DNA of 64,000 nt from Galbula dea (lineage: Eukaryota; Chordata; Aves; Piciformes; Galbulidae), in assembly GCA_013399015.1 (NCBI GenBank), contig VWZX01002526.1, forward strand, positions 1,022,835 to 1,086,834, in the 5' to 3' direction. The notes under the pieces are model-generated. The model had not been told where the DNA came from, did not search any database, and saw only the letters and a list, made by a program, of their open reading frames with translations. The first letter of the stretch is position 1, and the number at the start of each line of letters is the position of its first letter. Positions 1 to 13,116 of this stretch are shown here, in pieces. The translations under genes were made by a program, and so were the position numbers.

Positions 1-28
1 CAGCTCACACAGCTAAACCAAACTTAGA

Positions 29-525
29 ACCATAGCATGGTTTAGGTTAGATGGGAACTTTTAAGGTCATCTAGTCCAATCCCTCTGCAGTCAGCAGGGA
101 CATCTTCAGCTAGATCAGATTGCTCAGAGCCTTGTCCAACCTGGCTTTGAATGTTTCCAGGGATAGGACATATATCACCCCTCTGGGGAACATGTGCCAG
201 TGTTTCACCACCCTCAGAGTAAAAAAATTCTTTCTTACCTCTAGTCTAAATATCTCTTTTAGTTTGAAACAACTAGCCCTTGTCCTATTACAACAGACCC
301 TGATAAAATGTCACTTTTAAACCTTAAATCTTCCTTTAAAGCTTCCTTTCTGGATAGAAAGGCCACAAGGACTCCTCAGAGCCTTCTCTTCTCCAGGCTG
401 AACAACCTCAACTTTCTCAGCCATTCCTACCTTCTGATCTTTTGTGGCCTCCTCTGGACCCACTCCAAGAGGTTCATGTCCTTCTTGTCATGAGGATTCC
501 AAAGCTGGACACAGCAGAGAAGGGA
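29..525 (-). mobile_element. CR1 LINE fragment, 3' end and tail of pol
   Basis: A 5'-truncated CR1 non-LTR retrotransposon read on the minus strand, so its 3' end lies at the left. The order of blocks matches the avian CR1 3' region in antisense: the 'aaggtcatctagtccaatcc' block near 75, 'agatcagattgctcagagcc' near 115, 'ccagggatagg', the 'agtgtttcaccaccctcaga' block near 200, 'cttgtcctatta', then 'cttctcttctccaggctgaa' near 385 and 'tcctctggacccactcc' near 455. The last is the antisense of the 3' end of the pol frame. The right end has lost about 30 bases relative to what I remember of the consensus. Many substitutions and small deletions make it an inactive copy. At about 490 bp it is the longest CR1 in the window. 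Confidence 0.93.
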
Positions 526-3204
526 GTTTCTTTGGAAACAAAAAGAAGAGATATTAATGGAAAAATCAATTAGAAATAAGTTGTCCACTTTTAAGGGGAA
601 AATAAAAATATTTTTTTAGTTTGATGTTATTTATGGTTCCCAAAGGAATCCTAATTTGTAGGGTTGCTCATAAATAGCACTCAGTTGAGACATTGCTTTA
701 TTACAGTGCAGGGAATGTTGTCATTTTCACATGAGTTTTCCTGCAAAGATGGCTGGGAAATAGAATTTCTATCCTCTGGGAAATTTCAGCCTCTCAGAAA
801 GGAGTTTTCATTTGTCAAAGAAAATTTCAAAATTTACCTCATGGTATAAATTGCTTATCCAAACTTCTTCAGCCATTAAACATTTTTACTTTGTGAAGTA
901 GAATTTTATGGCTAATCCAGAAGAAGAAATTATGTTAAACATAATTTTGAGACAGAATTATTAAAATCATTTAACAAAATGAGGCAGCCTTTATGAAAAT
1001 AAATAAATTTGGGGTTTGTTCTGGTTTTTTTACAGTTCAAAATTGCAGTATTTCAACACAAGTGTTTAATCCAAAACTTTTCAACAAGCTCTGTCTATAC
1101 TCATGGGGACCAGGAGAGAAATCCAGATGCCAAAGCTGGGTAACACTAAGGGTGGTCATTTACAAAGAGATGCAAAGCATTGTTGGCTTTGACTGGGTCC
1201 TAATTTACAGTTTAACTTCAGCCACACCAAGGATGGCTGCTGAGAACACTGCTAGACTTGAGGGTCATGCTTTCCTCATGCAGAGCCATCTTTTTACAGG
1301 GTACACTGGCTACTCCACCCTGGATGATGCTTGGCTTCAGGTCTCCTCTCAGTCTTTTGCTGAACCTCTTTGTGGTCTTAGGATCTGTTAGCACGTTGCA
1401 TTTGGTTTTCCTTTCAGTCCAGAGTGTGTAAAAGAATTTCAGAGTTGTGTTATAGCACATCACAGTCACACATCACTAGTGTGAAATTCAAAGCATGTGT
1501 GGCATGAACTGAGCTGAAGACAGTGTTGGGTGACAATATCTGACTGTCTCCTTCACCACCCCCCATCATCCTTTCCCTGACTTAAACCCCAGATCTTTCT
1601 TGCATCCCTGCAGGCCTTTACTCCATCAGACTTCCCCAGGTAGCATCCTCAGGCAAATACATTTCATCTTCCAGCTGAACCATTGTGTAACAAACCATTA
1701 TGTGAGGAATCCTTCCCAGATAAACCCTTGTAACCTTTTTTGCTGCCTTTGTTTTCTTGCACAAAGCCTACATTGTAGTTATTTGCACTTCAACCCAGCA
1801 AATTCCTGGGAGATGATAGTTAGACCTGAATGCTTATTTGTAATTTCTGGACAGTTCACCTTTCTCCATGGTCTGCTGCTTAAATAGAGGCTGGGTTGCT
1901 CAAGGCAAAGAAAAAAAAATGATTACTGGCCTGAGGAGCAATATTGCTGAATGGCAGAATAACAGAATAATAGCACTAAGCCCTCCAGCACCAGCAGATG
2001 CTGATGGAAGAAGAGAGACATGCACTCAACCTTCTCACAAATTAACATTTCCCTGACACATACCTGTAATGGCCTGTTGTAAATAATAAAATCTACCTTA
2101 ATAAAACCTGGCAGACATTTAAGAAAGGCATCAGTATTGTGGTGTTAATACTGATCTCTAAATCAAACCCAGAGGAAGCATTTTACATCCAGCAAACACC
2201 ATGTGGAAAAGCTTCAGGGAAGGTGACTTCTAGGCAACATGTCTGCAATTTTTATCTTCATTTCTGGAAGATCATCTTAAAGCTGTAGACAAAGGTGTGT
2301 GAGCTCCTGGGTAGACAGAAATCTGACTTTGTGAGAGGGATAGAGGGGGAAAAAAAAGAGCTCTTAATTGGTCTTTCTCAGCTCACTGTGTGACATGACT
2401 GCTGGTTCTGATACAAGGAACACCATTTCTGCCAGTGTCAGCAGAAAGCATGAGGCCAAGGAGGTAGAAGGATTTCCTCAAGGTCTTTGAATATGAACAT
2501 CTCTTGATTTGCCATGTTGCTGCTCACTTCCTCTGAGCCCATCTCTTGCCCATGTGTCCTCTCATGGCTACACTCAACTCTTACAGCAATAGTTTGAGGC
2601 CTCAGTGCCCATCTCCTCTTCCTCTGGTGTGACTGTAGATGTTCCTGATCCTACTGGTGGCAACTCATGGACTCTGAGCCAGTCCAACACTTCCTCTGAA
2701 ACATCTACTTTCATCTTTGCTCCTCTCATTTCAGGAAATAAGCCTGGGTTTTGGCCCTGCTTTCACCCTCTGTGGCTGCTGCCTGGGCTGGTACAAAAGA
2801 TGTCAACCTCAAAAAGGCTTTTTTGTTTTCTCTTGCTTTTTCATTCTGGACTTCTAAATACTGAGGATGGTTACCTTACTTTCTTTGGGCCACCAAGGAA
2901 AGCAATCAGTTAGATCTGGGTTTTTCACACACCAATCTGCATTCTAGGTGCATCTCCTCTCTTAATAAACTGCCAGCATAGAAAATGAGCCTCAGCACTG
3001 AATTTGTCCTAAATTCTGTTTGAATTTCACAATACCTACAGAAAACCTGCTCTAAACACCATCCATTAGGGAACAACCTTATTGATAGGTGTTTATCAGG
3101 AGCTGACCTAGATATTTTTGCCCAGAGTTTTATAATTACTTTAATATCCCTTATGTCTGGGAAAAGGACTAAGAGCTAAATAAAAAGTTTCTAAGTCCTA
3201 GAAG
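526..3204. other. Unique AT-rich DNA, no gene seen
   Basis: About 2.7 kb of AT-rich, CpG-poor sequence without recognisable repeats. Open frames reach at most about 130 codons (993-1391, plus), with no familiar domain, signal peptide or codon pattern, and they fit chance. No splice-bounded exon can be argued from sequence alone. Confidence 0.6.
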
Positions 3205-3320
3205 AAATAAAACAACAAACAAAGGAAAAAATCCAAACCAACCAACAAAACCAAAACAAAAATACCCCAACCCAACCAAGTAAATCAACCAAAAAAAACC
3301 CCAACCAAACCCAAAACACA
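3205..3320 (+). repeat. G-poor A/C-rich low-complexity tract
   Basis: About 115 bases made almost only of A and C on the plus strand, built from loose words such as 'ccaaaccaacc', 'caaaaccaaaac' and 'accccaacccaacc'. There is no fixed period, so it is low-complexity DNA and not a clean microsatellite. Similar tracts recur at 49560-49687, 53081-53187 and 59190-59317, and in reverse complement at 26188-26251. Confidence 0.85.
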
Positions 3321-3756
3321 GTCATTTTAACTCTTAGCAGAGGCCAGACTGTGGTAGTGACAGTGATGCTGCAAGGTAATGATCCCTGCCTTCAAAACCA
3401 GTGGCTTTTCCTCAGGTAGTGTCAAGCATGGAGATTTCATTAGACTGCTTTCTCCACCCTCCTCCTTCAAGGAGAAGGTCTTCAGCTGTCAATTTGAAGC
3501 CTCTATCACAGTAGTTTTTATTTTTACAAGCTCTTTACTTCTCTTCCAGAGAAATAGCCCATTTATGCAGGTGGTTCAGGCTTCCTGAGCAGAAAGTGGA
3601 GGAGATTCAGCTCACTCCTGTTTGATGCAAATGCTGGAGGCACACAGGAGCTGTTTGGTGAGGAGCAGTGTAGGATAGCTCTGAATGTGTCCAGTTTTCC
3701 ACCTCTTTATTTGGGGTAGCAGCTTGAGGTGATGAGCACTTCTTACAGTTGGTGGA
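3321..3756. other. Unique DNA
   Basis: Short unique stretch between the A/C tract and the next CR1. No feature seen. Confidence 0.5.
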
Positions 3757-3869
3757 AGAGCTCTGAGCAACTTGATCTAGCTGAAGATGTCCCTGCTCAC
3801 TGCAGGGAGGTTGAACTTGGTGACCTTTCAAGGTTCCTTCCCACTCAAAACTTTCTGTGATTCTATGAA
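3757..3869 (+). mobile_element. CR1 LINE 3'-end fragment
   Basis: Plus-strand CR1 3' terminus of about 110 bp. It runs from 'gagctctgagcaacttgatc' through 'gatgtccctgctcactgcag' and 'ttccttcccactc' to the terminal 'tgtgattctatga' motif near 3867. It is severely 5'-truncated, as is usual for CR1, and noncoding. Confidence 0.9.
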
Positions 3870-4384
3870 AAACGAGGATAAGATCCTGGGAGGCTCTTCT
3901 GGCAGAGTCACATAAAGTGTCAGCATCATGCTTACAACCAAGAAGCTACAGTTTAAAATTCAGCAAGTGGAAGAGGCAGATGAAATAACCTGAACCTTAG
4001 CCACCCTGCACTGTACAAACTGATTCTGCAGACTGCTGCTTTCCTGGGGGACTCTAGATGCTACATGCAATTTCATGCCCATTTTAATATTGAAAGGGAA
4101 GCTTTCCTCAAAAATAGGTGTATCAGAAACCTCAGCACTTTTGCTTCTGTGGAGAGTGTTGAAAGTACTCTTTGGACTCACTCCTCAGTCAAAACCATTT
4201 CTGGGGAACAAAGATTTATTTTTTTTTCTGGGTCTAATTAACTTTCTGTCAACCACTAGCAAGGCAAAAGGATAAGTACATCTTTTTGTGCCATAGATAA
4301 GGCTAAGAAACTGAGAGCACAGCTTATTCTGACAGGCATTAGGCACTATTAGGCTGATCTATCAGCCTGAGTGATGATGGCCCC

Positions 4385-4500
4385 ATGGAAGCAGCAAACA
4401 CATCACTACTTAAAGCATTTAAAATTGATCTGGACACAGCACCAGGGACTGTTCAGGCAGAAACAGTCCTAGACTTGACTGAGGAGATGGCCTAGTGGTG
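4385..4500 (+). mobile_element. Possible ancient CR1 3'-region remnant
   Basis: The words 'aaagcatttaaaattgatct' and 'ggacacagcaccagggactg', followed by 'gaggagatggcctagtgg', follow the order of the 3' untranslated region of older CR1 lineages (target '...atttaaa...ggacac...ctgg...gatgg.ctag'). The terminal octamer repeat is absent and divergence is high. The match is by memory of the family layout, so chance resemblance is possible. Confidence 0.35.
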
Positions 4501-6249
4501 TTAATGTGGAGATCTTTTGCTTTGGGGTGGTTTTTGCTTTATTTTTAGGGGCAGGCTTTTGTGTGTCTCTAAATGTCAGGAGCCACATCAGGAGACATCC
4601 TGAGCACATCCACCTTTCACAGAAAGACAGTGAGCACCATGAATTTGTTAACAGGTCCATGAGGTAAGGATACCCTCTAACATGGGGTGAACTTCCAGCA
4701 CATCAGATATCCCACTGGGGGATACTTTAACACCAGATTTAATTGGGTGTGTCACAGAGCATTTACTAAAGAAACTGAGAAGAACAGACAGAATAATTGC
4801 TCTGATGATATTTGGAGCCTGTTTTGGACACTTTGGGAACTGCCACAGACAAAAACTGAGCAAACAAATAGAAACCCCAAAGGTAGAAGCTCTTTATGTA
4901 TTTGGGGGCTACAGAGCACAATTACATGGTCATTTAAACTTGCAAAGGCAATGGCCTCTCCTCCAACTGGAAGGCAGCAGCTTTCCGCTAAGCCTTTCTA
5001 TAGTGGTGCTGCCTAGGAGGTGATCTTTGCCAACATCCCCTTTTGCCCTTGTTCCTCCATATATTGACTTGAAAGCATAGACAGCATTTAGCAAGTAGAG
5101 TATCCATAAGGACAAGGTCCTTAGTGTACCTGCATGGCTCCTTTTAACAGAAATAACTTAGGTTCTTTCATGCTCTCAAGGGGCTCTGAATTTTTGTCCT
5201 GTCCTTTGCCACCTCCTGAGAGCAACTTATCATGTCAGCTTGAAGGAAGTTCAGGGTTGGTGGAAAAGAACCTCTGAAATACTCTTTCCTTTTACTTGCT
5301 CTGTGGTTGTGAGAGAGTGTCTGGTTCTGCTCAGTTAGCATATAATTTACATTTATCACTGAAAGAAGCTGTGAGTATAGATCCACACCTGACTAACTCT
5401 CATATTAAAAGACCTGTGTCAGCTCAAGTCAAAGTCATGCAGCATCTGTAGTTAAAGATAGATAATAATGAGAGTATAAATCTATGGAAAAGCAATACCA
5501 TCAATTTAATGTGAGTTTGTAATGTGAGAAAACTAATAGAGCTTACTCTACAATACATGTTTAAAGAGCATCTGCCACTGCCTCTGTTAAAGACAGACTC
5601 CTGGGCTAAATGGATCACTTGTATCACTCCATAGGATTTTTCACCACATCTCATACCTAACTCTTTTAAGACATTTTGCTGTCACATTTGAACAAGAAAG
5701 TGGCAAATTCAGAAAGCAACATGGCACAGGTCAGATGGAGCAATGGTTGCTCAGGAGATAATTAGTATATTGCAATTAGAGTGCACAATTATTTTGAGCA
5801 TGTTAGACTTCTAGTGGAATCTTAAAGGTATTCTTTTGTGCTCATTGTGCAGTGACCTGGAAGAAATCCTTACTGTTAAGGCTGTCCAAGGACCCATGGG
5901 GAGGAAGGGATGAATAATATGGACTCTCCAGGGCAGATTTGACTCTGAGAAAAATTTGACCCTACCTCAGCCAGGCTGTGGAAATAATAATGAAGTCTAC
6001 CCCTTGCCTGGCTTTTCCTCCAAACAAGGACATTTCAGATCATAGTTTATTCCACCAAACAGCTAGGGCATGTTCAGAGTTTCTACTTCTTCTCCAAACA
6101 CAAGTATAATGGCTAAAAGGGCAAAGGCTTCCTTGAGTGCTTGAAGGGGTTTTTTTAGGGTTAGGAAAGGTCTCTAACCTATGAGTTTCTACCTACTGTG
6201 GCTTCCACTAGAAAAGCTTTTCCATTTACTAATATTTATGCTCCAAGGA

Positions 6250-6294
6250 TGTTGTCCAGTTGGAGCAACCTTAAAATATTCTATGATTCTGCTC
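6250..6294 (+). mobile_element. Possible CR1 terminal tail
   Basis: Only the last about 40 bases of a CR1 are suggested: a 'gcaacctta' word followed by 'attctatgattctg', which is the CR1 3' terminal repeat. Nothing upstream supports a longer copy, so this may be chance. Confidence 0.3.
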
Positions 6295-8527
6295 TTGAAA
6301 CAACAACAAAAAAATATTTCAATGAGGAGCTTGATCTCTTTCTTTTGTCAAGACAATGTCAAAGAATGACCTGGCAGGGCTGTGCAAAAATTCAAATAGG
6401 GACAAGAGTTCTAATGGTAATATTGTCTTCTACAGAGAGGATAATACAAAAGGAATCCAGTGCCTGAAAATGTAGAAAAATTCAAAATAATTGGCTACTG
6501 GAACAATGTATCAAATGCTCTCATTTTTTGGTGTTTCCATCCCTAAATCTGTTTGTTGGTGTGTTGTGGGGCTGGTTTTCATGATATTTTTTTTTCCTTA
6601 AATGATTTCTCCTGCTACAGGCAAAACTAATATACTCAAATCATCACAGTTAAGCCCAGGAAAGTCATGCATTATGGAGGTGGTCAGAAAAGAGTTATAG
6701 AAGTTCCTCCTGGCTTCTAAATATAGCTGTTTTCTAATTCTCTTCTCAGAAGCTGCACCTCAAAGCACTTTCTGAAGGAGACTGGTTGCATTGCAAATGG
6801 GGACACAGAGAAGAAAGGAGTTTGTGCCACAGCACTCAGGAATCCAGCTGCAAAACTGGGCATATGCTCTCATCTCATGCATCCTATGAAGAGTCTTACT
6901 TCATTCTACCTCCAGATCAAGGCTGCTCATAGGGAGCCCTAGTTATGATATTTCATGCTCACCCCAGTCTTGTACAATATTAACAAAGCAAAAAGTCTCT
7001 GCTCCAGATGCTGACAGTGGAACTGTAAGGGGGAGGGAGAAATGATACCAGAAATATCAACACTGCTTCAATAGAGACTTGTACCCCTAGGGAAAACACA
7101 TCTGGATGTGTGTTTCTGGCTTGAGACAGTTTTGTGTTTATTTCCTTTGAAGCTCAAATTACCAGCAAAGAGGTTCAGGACTTCAGTTTGGATGCTTAGA
7201 ACACTTCATCTCATTCCAGAGGAAAAATGAGAGGCTGGTCATGTAGCCCACTAGGAGATTTATTAGTATAGGACTAGTATAACAACTTCATAACAGCACA
7301 AGCTAAAATTTTCCAGAGCTGAGCAAGATATAGGACTAAAAACTTGACATTCTTAAGAAGTGGCCAAACCAGGAGATGTAAATGTATTTTTTTTTTTCTT
7401 GTCTTGGGATTGGAAATAGCCACTGCTCAGACCAAAAATAAGATGTGACATTCTGAAGTGCATACAATCTGGTAAAATATAAAATATTTAATAAATATGT
7501 AAATTGGTCAAGCTGCTTCCCCAAGGAGGAAAGCTCCAGTCGTGCTTCCCAGCCCTCATTCACTTAGGCAAATACTTTAAGAGGATCAAGGATGGATTTT
7601 AAATGAAGTTAAAGTTTAAGGAGAAACCTATAATCCTGCAAGGAAAAGATTTTGTCATCTTCATTTCTAATTTCTTGCAAGTTTCATAAGTAAGTTGGGG
7701 GAGTAGCTTTCAGAAGCTTTGTGCATGCAAACTGAGAGAACTGAAGTAGTCCACCTGGATCCTGCAGTCAGGGGTGGAATGAAAGGTAGAAGTTAGGATC
7801 TCTTCCCTTGCTTAAGGTTTGTTGGATTTTCCCAAGGATATATGGAAGTTCACTATTCAACTCATTCCTACAGGATCCAAGCACAGCCTTCTGACATTTC
7901 CTCTTTGCATAGACAGGCAATTGGAAGGGGCATCTTAAGTCATGAAGACCCAAGTCATGTAGGGTCCCCTTTGGAAATCACTTTGGGTGTCATCTTATAG
8001 TTATTGAAGTGTTCTGTTTTCCAAAGAATGTGAATCTTCTTTCTTTAGCAGTTGTCCTGCTTTGAGTTAGAACTGAACTAATTCTGTTCAGGGACTTTTC
8101 AGCTCAGTCTCTTCTCAGTAACTGCACTTTCTGAAGCTGGCAGCAGAGTTTTGCAGACAGTGTCTGCTTCTAGCAGGGAGAACACTCCATGGGGAGAGTT
8201 ACCACCAAGAGTTGGGCTGCAGAAAGGCTCTGCCTTTGGCTTGGTCCTCTGTAGATCAAGGTCACTGCTAAATCCTGTGTCCCTTGCTGGGGTGAAGTCA
8301 TTAAGTGGTGGCAGGGAAGAAGGAGCAGGAGAGGTGACCCTGAACTGACCAACAAGGGATTCTATCCCATGGATGTCACATTCAGTATAAAGCTGAAGGA
8401 TCATGAGGGTTAAGTTCTTCTTCAGTTGCCAGTGTCTGAGGAGGACTCTGCCTGTTCTGCCTTTGATCCTGAGCCATGAGTTCATGAATCCCTTCCAGAA
8501 TTCACCTCCTGAGTCTGATTCCTGTCT

Positions 8528-8667
8528 CATCCCTGGAAGCTTTTAAGACAAGGCTTGATGGGGCCCTGGGTAACCTGATCTAGTGGATGGTGTCCCTGCC
8601 AGGCAGGGGGGGTTGGAACTAGATGATCTTTAAGGGCCCTTCCAACCCTGACAGTTCTATGATTCCC
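8528..8667 (+). mobile_element. CR1 LINE 3'-end fragment
   Basis: Plus-strand CR1 3' end of about 140 bp. It contains 'catccctggaagc', 'gatggggccctgggtaacct', 'gatctagtggatggtgtccc', 'ggttggaactagatgatctt' and 'cccttccaaccctgac', and stops at 'gttctatgattcc'. It is well preserved compared with other copies here, so it is probably one of the younger insertions. Confidence 0.95.
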
Positions 8668-10477
8668 TTTCTCTTCCTGTTGCAAGGGGAGAAGAGTTCA
8701 TAGAAAGCATCTGTCAGTCACTTAGTGGCCAGCCCAGCCCTAACCCTGGACAGCAGTTAGGAATCCTATTTAAATTTCCAGATCAAACTGATTCATATCT
8801 AAAATACTCCTGCATACATATGTTCTCCTTAAAAATGAAAAGTTCTGTGATACACAGAACACAGGAATCTTTAGAGAAAGTTGTCCATACTCTATAATCA
8901 TCCCTGACATCAGTCCTGCTTTTATAGTATATTAATTTCCTGGAAACTGCTTATAAGTTAAACATGATTTCATACAATATTGCACAGTGGCATGTCCCCA
9001 TGATAGAAGCTGTTTAAAAGCCAGTAACAGTCCTGAAAAACCTGTGAATGTTAAGGAAGCTGTTGAAGGGAAAAGAAATGGCTTTGTAAAGGAAAGAAGA
9101 GAGAAAATAGCCCAGATATTGCTTTTGCACTGTGGAAGACCTCATCTAAGGGACATATTACATTTATATTTTGTAACCTATTCTAGGTTACAAGGCAGGA
9201 TGGAAAAAAAATAACTACAGACTGAGAATTGTTGGAGAGTGTTTACAGCTAATGAAAGGGTTGTTTTGGGACTGATATCAGACAGCAGAAATTTCCCCTG
9301 GCATATGCTTTGCTCTGTGCTGTTGTGCATTGCTCTGTTAATTTTCACCCTGTTTCTCTGAGTAACTTCATACTAGAAATAATTCTTCATCCTGCTTCAT
9401 GTGCTCCCATTTTGCATGTTGGAACCTTTGAAAGAAGTTGATAAAACACTCAAGAGCTTGTGGGGCTCAAAGTTTGCTTTTCTCCTTTGCCAGGAAAATC
9501 ATTACCTTGTGCTTCACTGGTGTCTGCTCAGAGACCAGCATTCTGCTACAGGTACCCATCACCTAGATAAAGGCCCAAAGAGATCTTGTGGAGATGAGGA
9601 AAAGTTGAATGGAGTGAGAATAGTTTCTTTTATTTGAAAAACCCAACCAAATCTGCATTAACATCAGATCATTCACACAGCAGAGTAGCCAGATTTTATC
9701 TTCTCTGACTTCACCTTTGTTGCAAGTGTGGGGAGAAGGATGAAGGGGACTGTTAGAGGTGCAGGTCTGAGAGATCACAAACCCATGAGGATCTTTGTTT
9801 TTCTCCTCAAAAGCAGTGGTTTCATAAAATCCATTTCATTACTGTCTTGATCAGGTTACTGTAATATTTTGTAAGGTTTTCTAGACTGTGCCATATGTCC
9901 CAGGGCCATACATGGAAAACCAGTTTATTAATGTATCCAGCACAGCCAGAATCATTGCTTCACCATCATGTAGAAGTGTTGCTCATCTCTCACTCTGTAC
10001 TCAGTGGGCAGACATAATTTCTCCAGCCCCACAGTGAAGATGAAGCTTGGAGCTCATCCATGTTTAGACTAGGCTATTACTGCCAAATTCACTCTCCCTA
10101 CACAGGTGCACAAGATTGACATAGATACTTATGGAAAATTTCATCTCCTTTCATTTTAGCAGTTCAAAAATAATTTATACACCAGATTTGGGCAACTAAA
10201 CTCCTACAAGTGTCAGCAGAGAGTCAGCATTAAGTAAATCTTTAGCCTTGTGGAAAACCCTCTCAAACTTGAGAACCAAATGAATGTCTAGGTTAGATGT
10301 CTTGTCTTCTACCTGGCCAAAATTCAGTACAATGAACCTAAATTCAGGAGATTTGCATGCAATTCAAAACTCTTGCTGTTTAGAACTGACATTAGTCTTT
10401 CCCCAGCTCCCTCAGTCAATGGGAATGTGTGAGTAATTATTGAGAGGACATAGTACAAATTCCTGGTTTATTTTAGA
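8668..10477. other. Unique AT-rich DNA
   Basis: About 1.8 kb with no gene or interspersed repeat seen. A perfect 9-bp inverted repeat with a 5-base loop lies at 9171-9193 and is listed separately. Confidence 0.55.
9171..9193. repeat. Small perfect inverted repeat
   Basis: The arms 'ttgtaacct' (9171-9179) and 'aggttacaa' (9185-9193) are exact reverse complements around a 5-base spacer. It could be a dyad binding site or simply chance. Confidence 0.6.
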
Positions 10478-10577
10478 TGTGGTGCTTGGGGACATGGTTT
10501 AGTGGCATGGTGGTGATAGGTTGACAGTTGGACTTGATGATCTTAGAGGTCTCTTCCAACCTTAATAATTCTATGTG
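10478..10577 (+). mobile_element. CR1 LINE 3'-end fragment, 'gacatggttt' subtype
   Basis: Plus-strand CR1 terminus of about 100 bp with 'ggggacatggtttagtggca', 'cagttggacttgatgatctt', 'agaggtctcttccaacctta' and 'attctatg'. The 'gacatggtttagtgg' signature marks a different CR1 subfamily from the copy at 8528 and the same one as the copy at 40851. Confidence 0.92.
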
Positions 10578-13116
10578 TAATGATTATTATTTTGTTTAAA
10601 TTCCTATCTGTTTTTCTTTTTCTTATGGTGACTTCAGGAACCTTCATCTCTGCAGTCAGTTACCACCTCCTTGCATCTCATCTGTGACTTTCTTTTGCCT
10701 GACAGCAATGTGAAACCAGAGAGAGCTGCAAGAGTATGTAAATGCCTGTTGAAAATTAGTTACACAGGCTGGCAGTCAAGCAGTTAAACCAGGCATGGAA
10801 ATGGTTTGCAATCTGTTCCACCAGTCTCTTGTTTCCATTGTCAAAGTGGGATTATTTTCCAGCAAAATATCTGCTCTCTAGTCCCAGCCTTGGGAATCAA
10901 TGTAATTAAAAGCAACAACAACCAAAAAAAGGGTTATTGTTTCTAAATCTCTCTCTCCACTACAGGGGAAAGGGAAGGAGAAATCTATTGCAAATTAGAA
11001 TATTCCTCCTTACTATTCAAGTTATCAGTCAGCATCCAGAAGATGGGTTTGATCTCTTGTACACTGTTGTTTTAAAAGGAATACATCCTTGGTGGTTTTT
11101 CATGGTGGAAACCAAATGTTCCTGAGCACTGGGAACTACTGGGAGGAGCAGAAAGGGTGCAGCTCTCCTCAGCTGCAGGAGCAGCCTGGGCTCGCTGCTG
11201 CTTGAGCACAAATACCCCAGTTTTGAAGGCTGTCTCCCATGACCTTCCTCAAGGACAACCTCTTGGCAGAAGGGAGCAGGGATGCTGTTCTCCCAGTTTG
11301 CTGTGAGTAGGTTGCCTCTTAATGGGATTTCCTGCCAGCCCTAGAAGACTGGGGGAGGTTTAATAAGCATAAAAGGCTAACCTTTCCCCTGACTGTACCC
11401 TGAAATCCACTTTGTCAGGAGAAGGGCAAACTGTGCCTCTGCTCTAGGTTAGCTTGAAGGCTCAGAACAATCAGGATGATGCCTTTGTGACAGTTAAGTT
11501 CTGTCTTTGAAAGGGAATTGGAAGTTCCCTAAAAAAGCAAATGAGATCTAGTGAAGATAGAGAGAAACCTCGAGAGGGGGGGAGGTTTGGAATTCAAACT
11601 TCAATTTTACTTCAGTCACTTACCATGATAGGAAAGCTTCTGCTGTGTACACAGTAGAATGTCCAGCTTTAATGTCTGGCCTCAGAAACCAGGACAAATT
11701 AAGGAAAAAAAAAATCCACCAAGATCCACAGGAGACCTCTGCTCAGGCAGGCTAAGAGCCACAAGTTATTAGAGGCTGGGAGGCTGTTATGGGGGGAAAA
11801 CACTTGACTGACCTCTTCTTATGTATCTATCTAACAATCTAGGACTGGTCAACATCAGTGACAGGGTGCTGAAGGAGTAGATCCAATGGTCTCCTTCAGT
11901 CTTTCTTGTGTTGTTTTTCAACAGCAGCAGCATCAATGTGATGTTGAATTTTCTATGATTTCTGCAGGAATGCAGCTCCTTCCAGGAGGATGTTTCAGGG
12001 CAGTCATTAATGCCATGGCACAGCTTGAATAAGAACTGAGGAATATTTTTATGCTGTTGCAACAAGAGATGGGAAATCAGATAGAGATAATGAAATCAAG
12101 GAAAGTGGATTTAGAGAGGATATGAAGGCTGTACCTTCTAATTCCAACAAGAACAGACCATCACTCCTGAATTTACAATGACCAAGGTTATTGGGGTAGA
12201 TCTCCTGCTGCTGGCACTAAACTGTGACTTTAGTCCAAAAGAAAAAGTGAAGAGTAGAAAGGAGACATCAACAATGTCTGAAGAAAAAATGCCTGGGTCT
12301 CTACACAAGAGAGGAGGGCAACAAAATTCAGCTGGTGGGGTCAGAAACATCCTGTAGCAGCAGCTGGCAGTTACTAGGCATGACCTAAAGGTTACTGTTG
12401 TCAGTCCATATTCAACCATCCCACCCTGATTGCCAACATGAAATTCAAGTGAAAAACTAAAAGCAAAAGGAAACACCACTATAAAGCCTTTTTTTCCTTC
12501 TTTTTTCTTTTTTTTTTAACTGCTGTGCAGGTGTTCCACTCTCCAGAGGAGAAGAATGTTTGACAGCAAAGGCTATTTGTGTTGGCAGTATCACTTGATC
12601 CATGTTTCAGGAGCCAAATTGAAAACACATTTTCACAAGGTGCAGCCATAGATCATTAGAAGGAGTCAACTTCTGTGGCTTGCACAAGCATGTCTGAGAA
12701 AGAGCAGATGTGTAAATTAAAATATACCCCAAAACCTGACAGAAACATATTTGGGGATGAGAAAGTTCAGTAAGGGCAGCAGAGTTTTGTGTTGTCAGCT
12801 CTGCTAACAGCCCAGGATTGGTTCTATCTGCTGCAGTCCATTATTATATGGTTGGGCTTTCTTGTTCCTTCCCCAGTGAAACCTCTACCTCATCTTTCTT
12901 CCCACTGCTTGGTTTCCTGCTGGTAGGAAAGCATAATCTTATCTCTCAGTGGCTGTTCTTGAGAGCACATGGTCCTCCCTGGGGATCCACATAAGCACAG
13001 ACCCAAAATGACACAGCCCTCATTTGAATAACCCATGATTTTCCCCAGGAGACCCACAAAATAGGAGTAGAAATTTCTGCTCCTTGTGAGCTATAACATT
13101 GTGAACTTCAAACTGA
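10578..13116. other. Unique DNA with a T-rich run
   Basis: About 2.5 kb without a recognised gene. A pyrimidine-rich run of T and C lies at about 12486-12519. Minus-strand open frames at 11787-12065 and 12138-12479 have no recognised domain. Confidence 0.55.

Larger units (their letters stand above)
3870..8527. other. Unique DNA with two doubtful old CR1 traces
   Basis: About 4.7 kb of AT-rich sequence. Apart from the weak CR1-like pieces listed at 4385-4500 and 6250-6294, I see no repeats. The longest frame, 8099-8530 on the minus strand (143 codons), has no recognisable domain and a composition that fits chance. Confidence 0.55.

Noticed and set aside
8099..8530. 143-codon minus-strand frame
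   Set aside because: No recognisable domain, no splice or promoter support, and competing frames on both strands.
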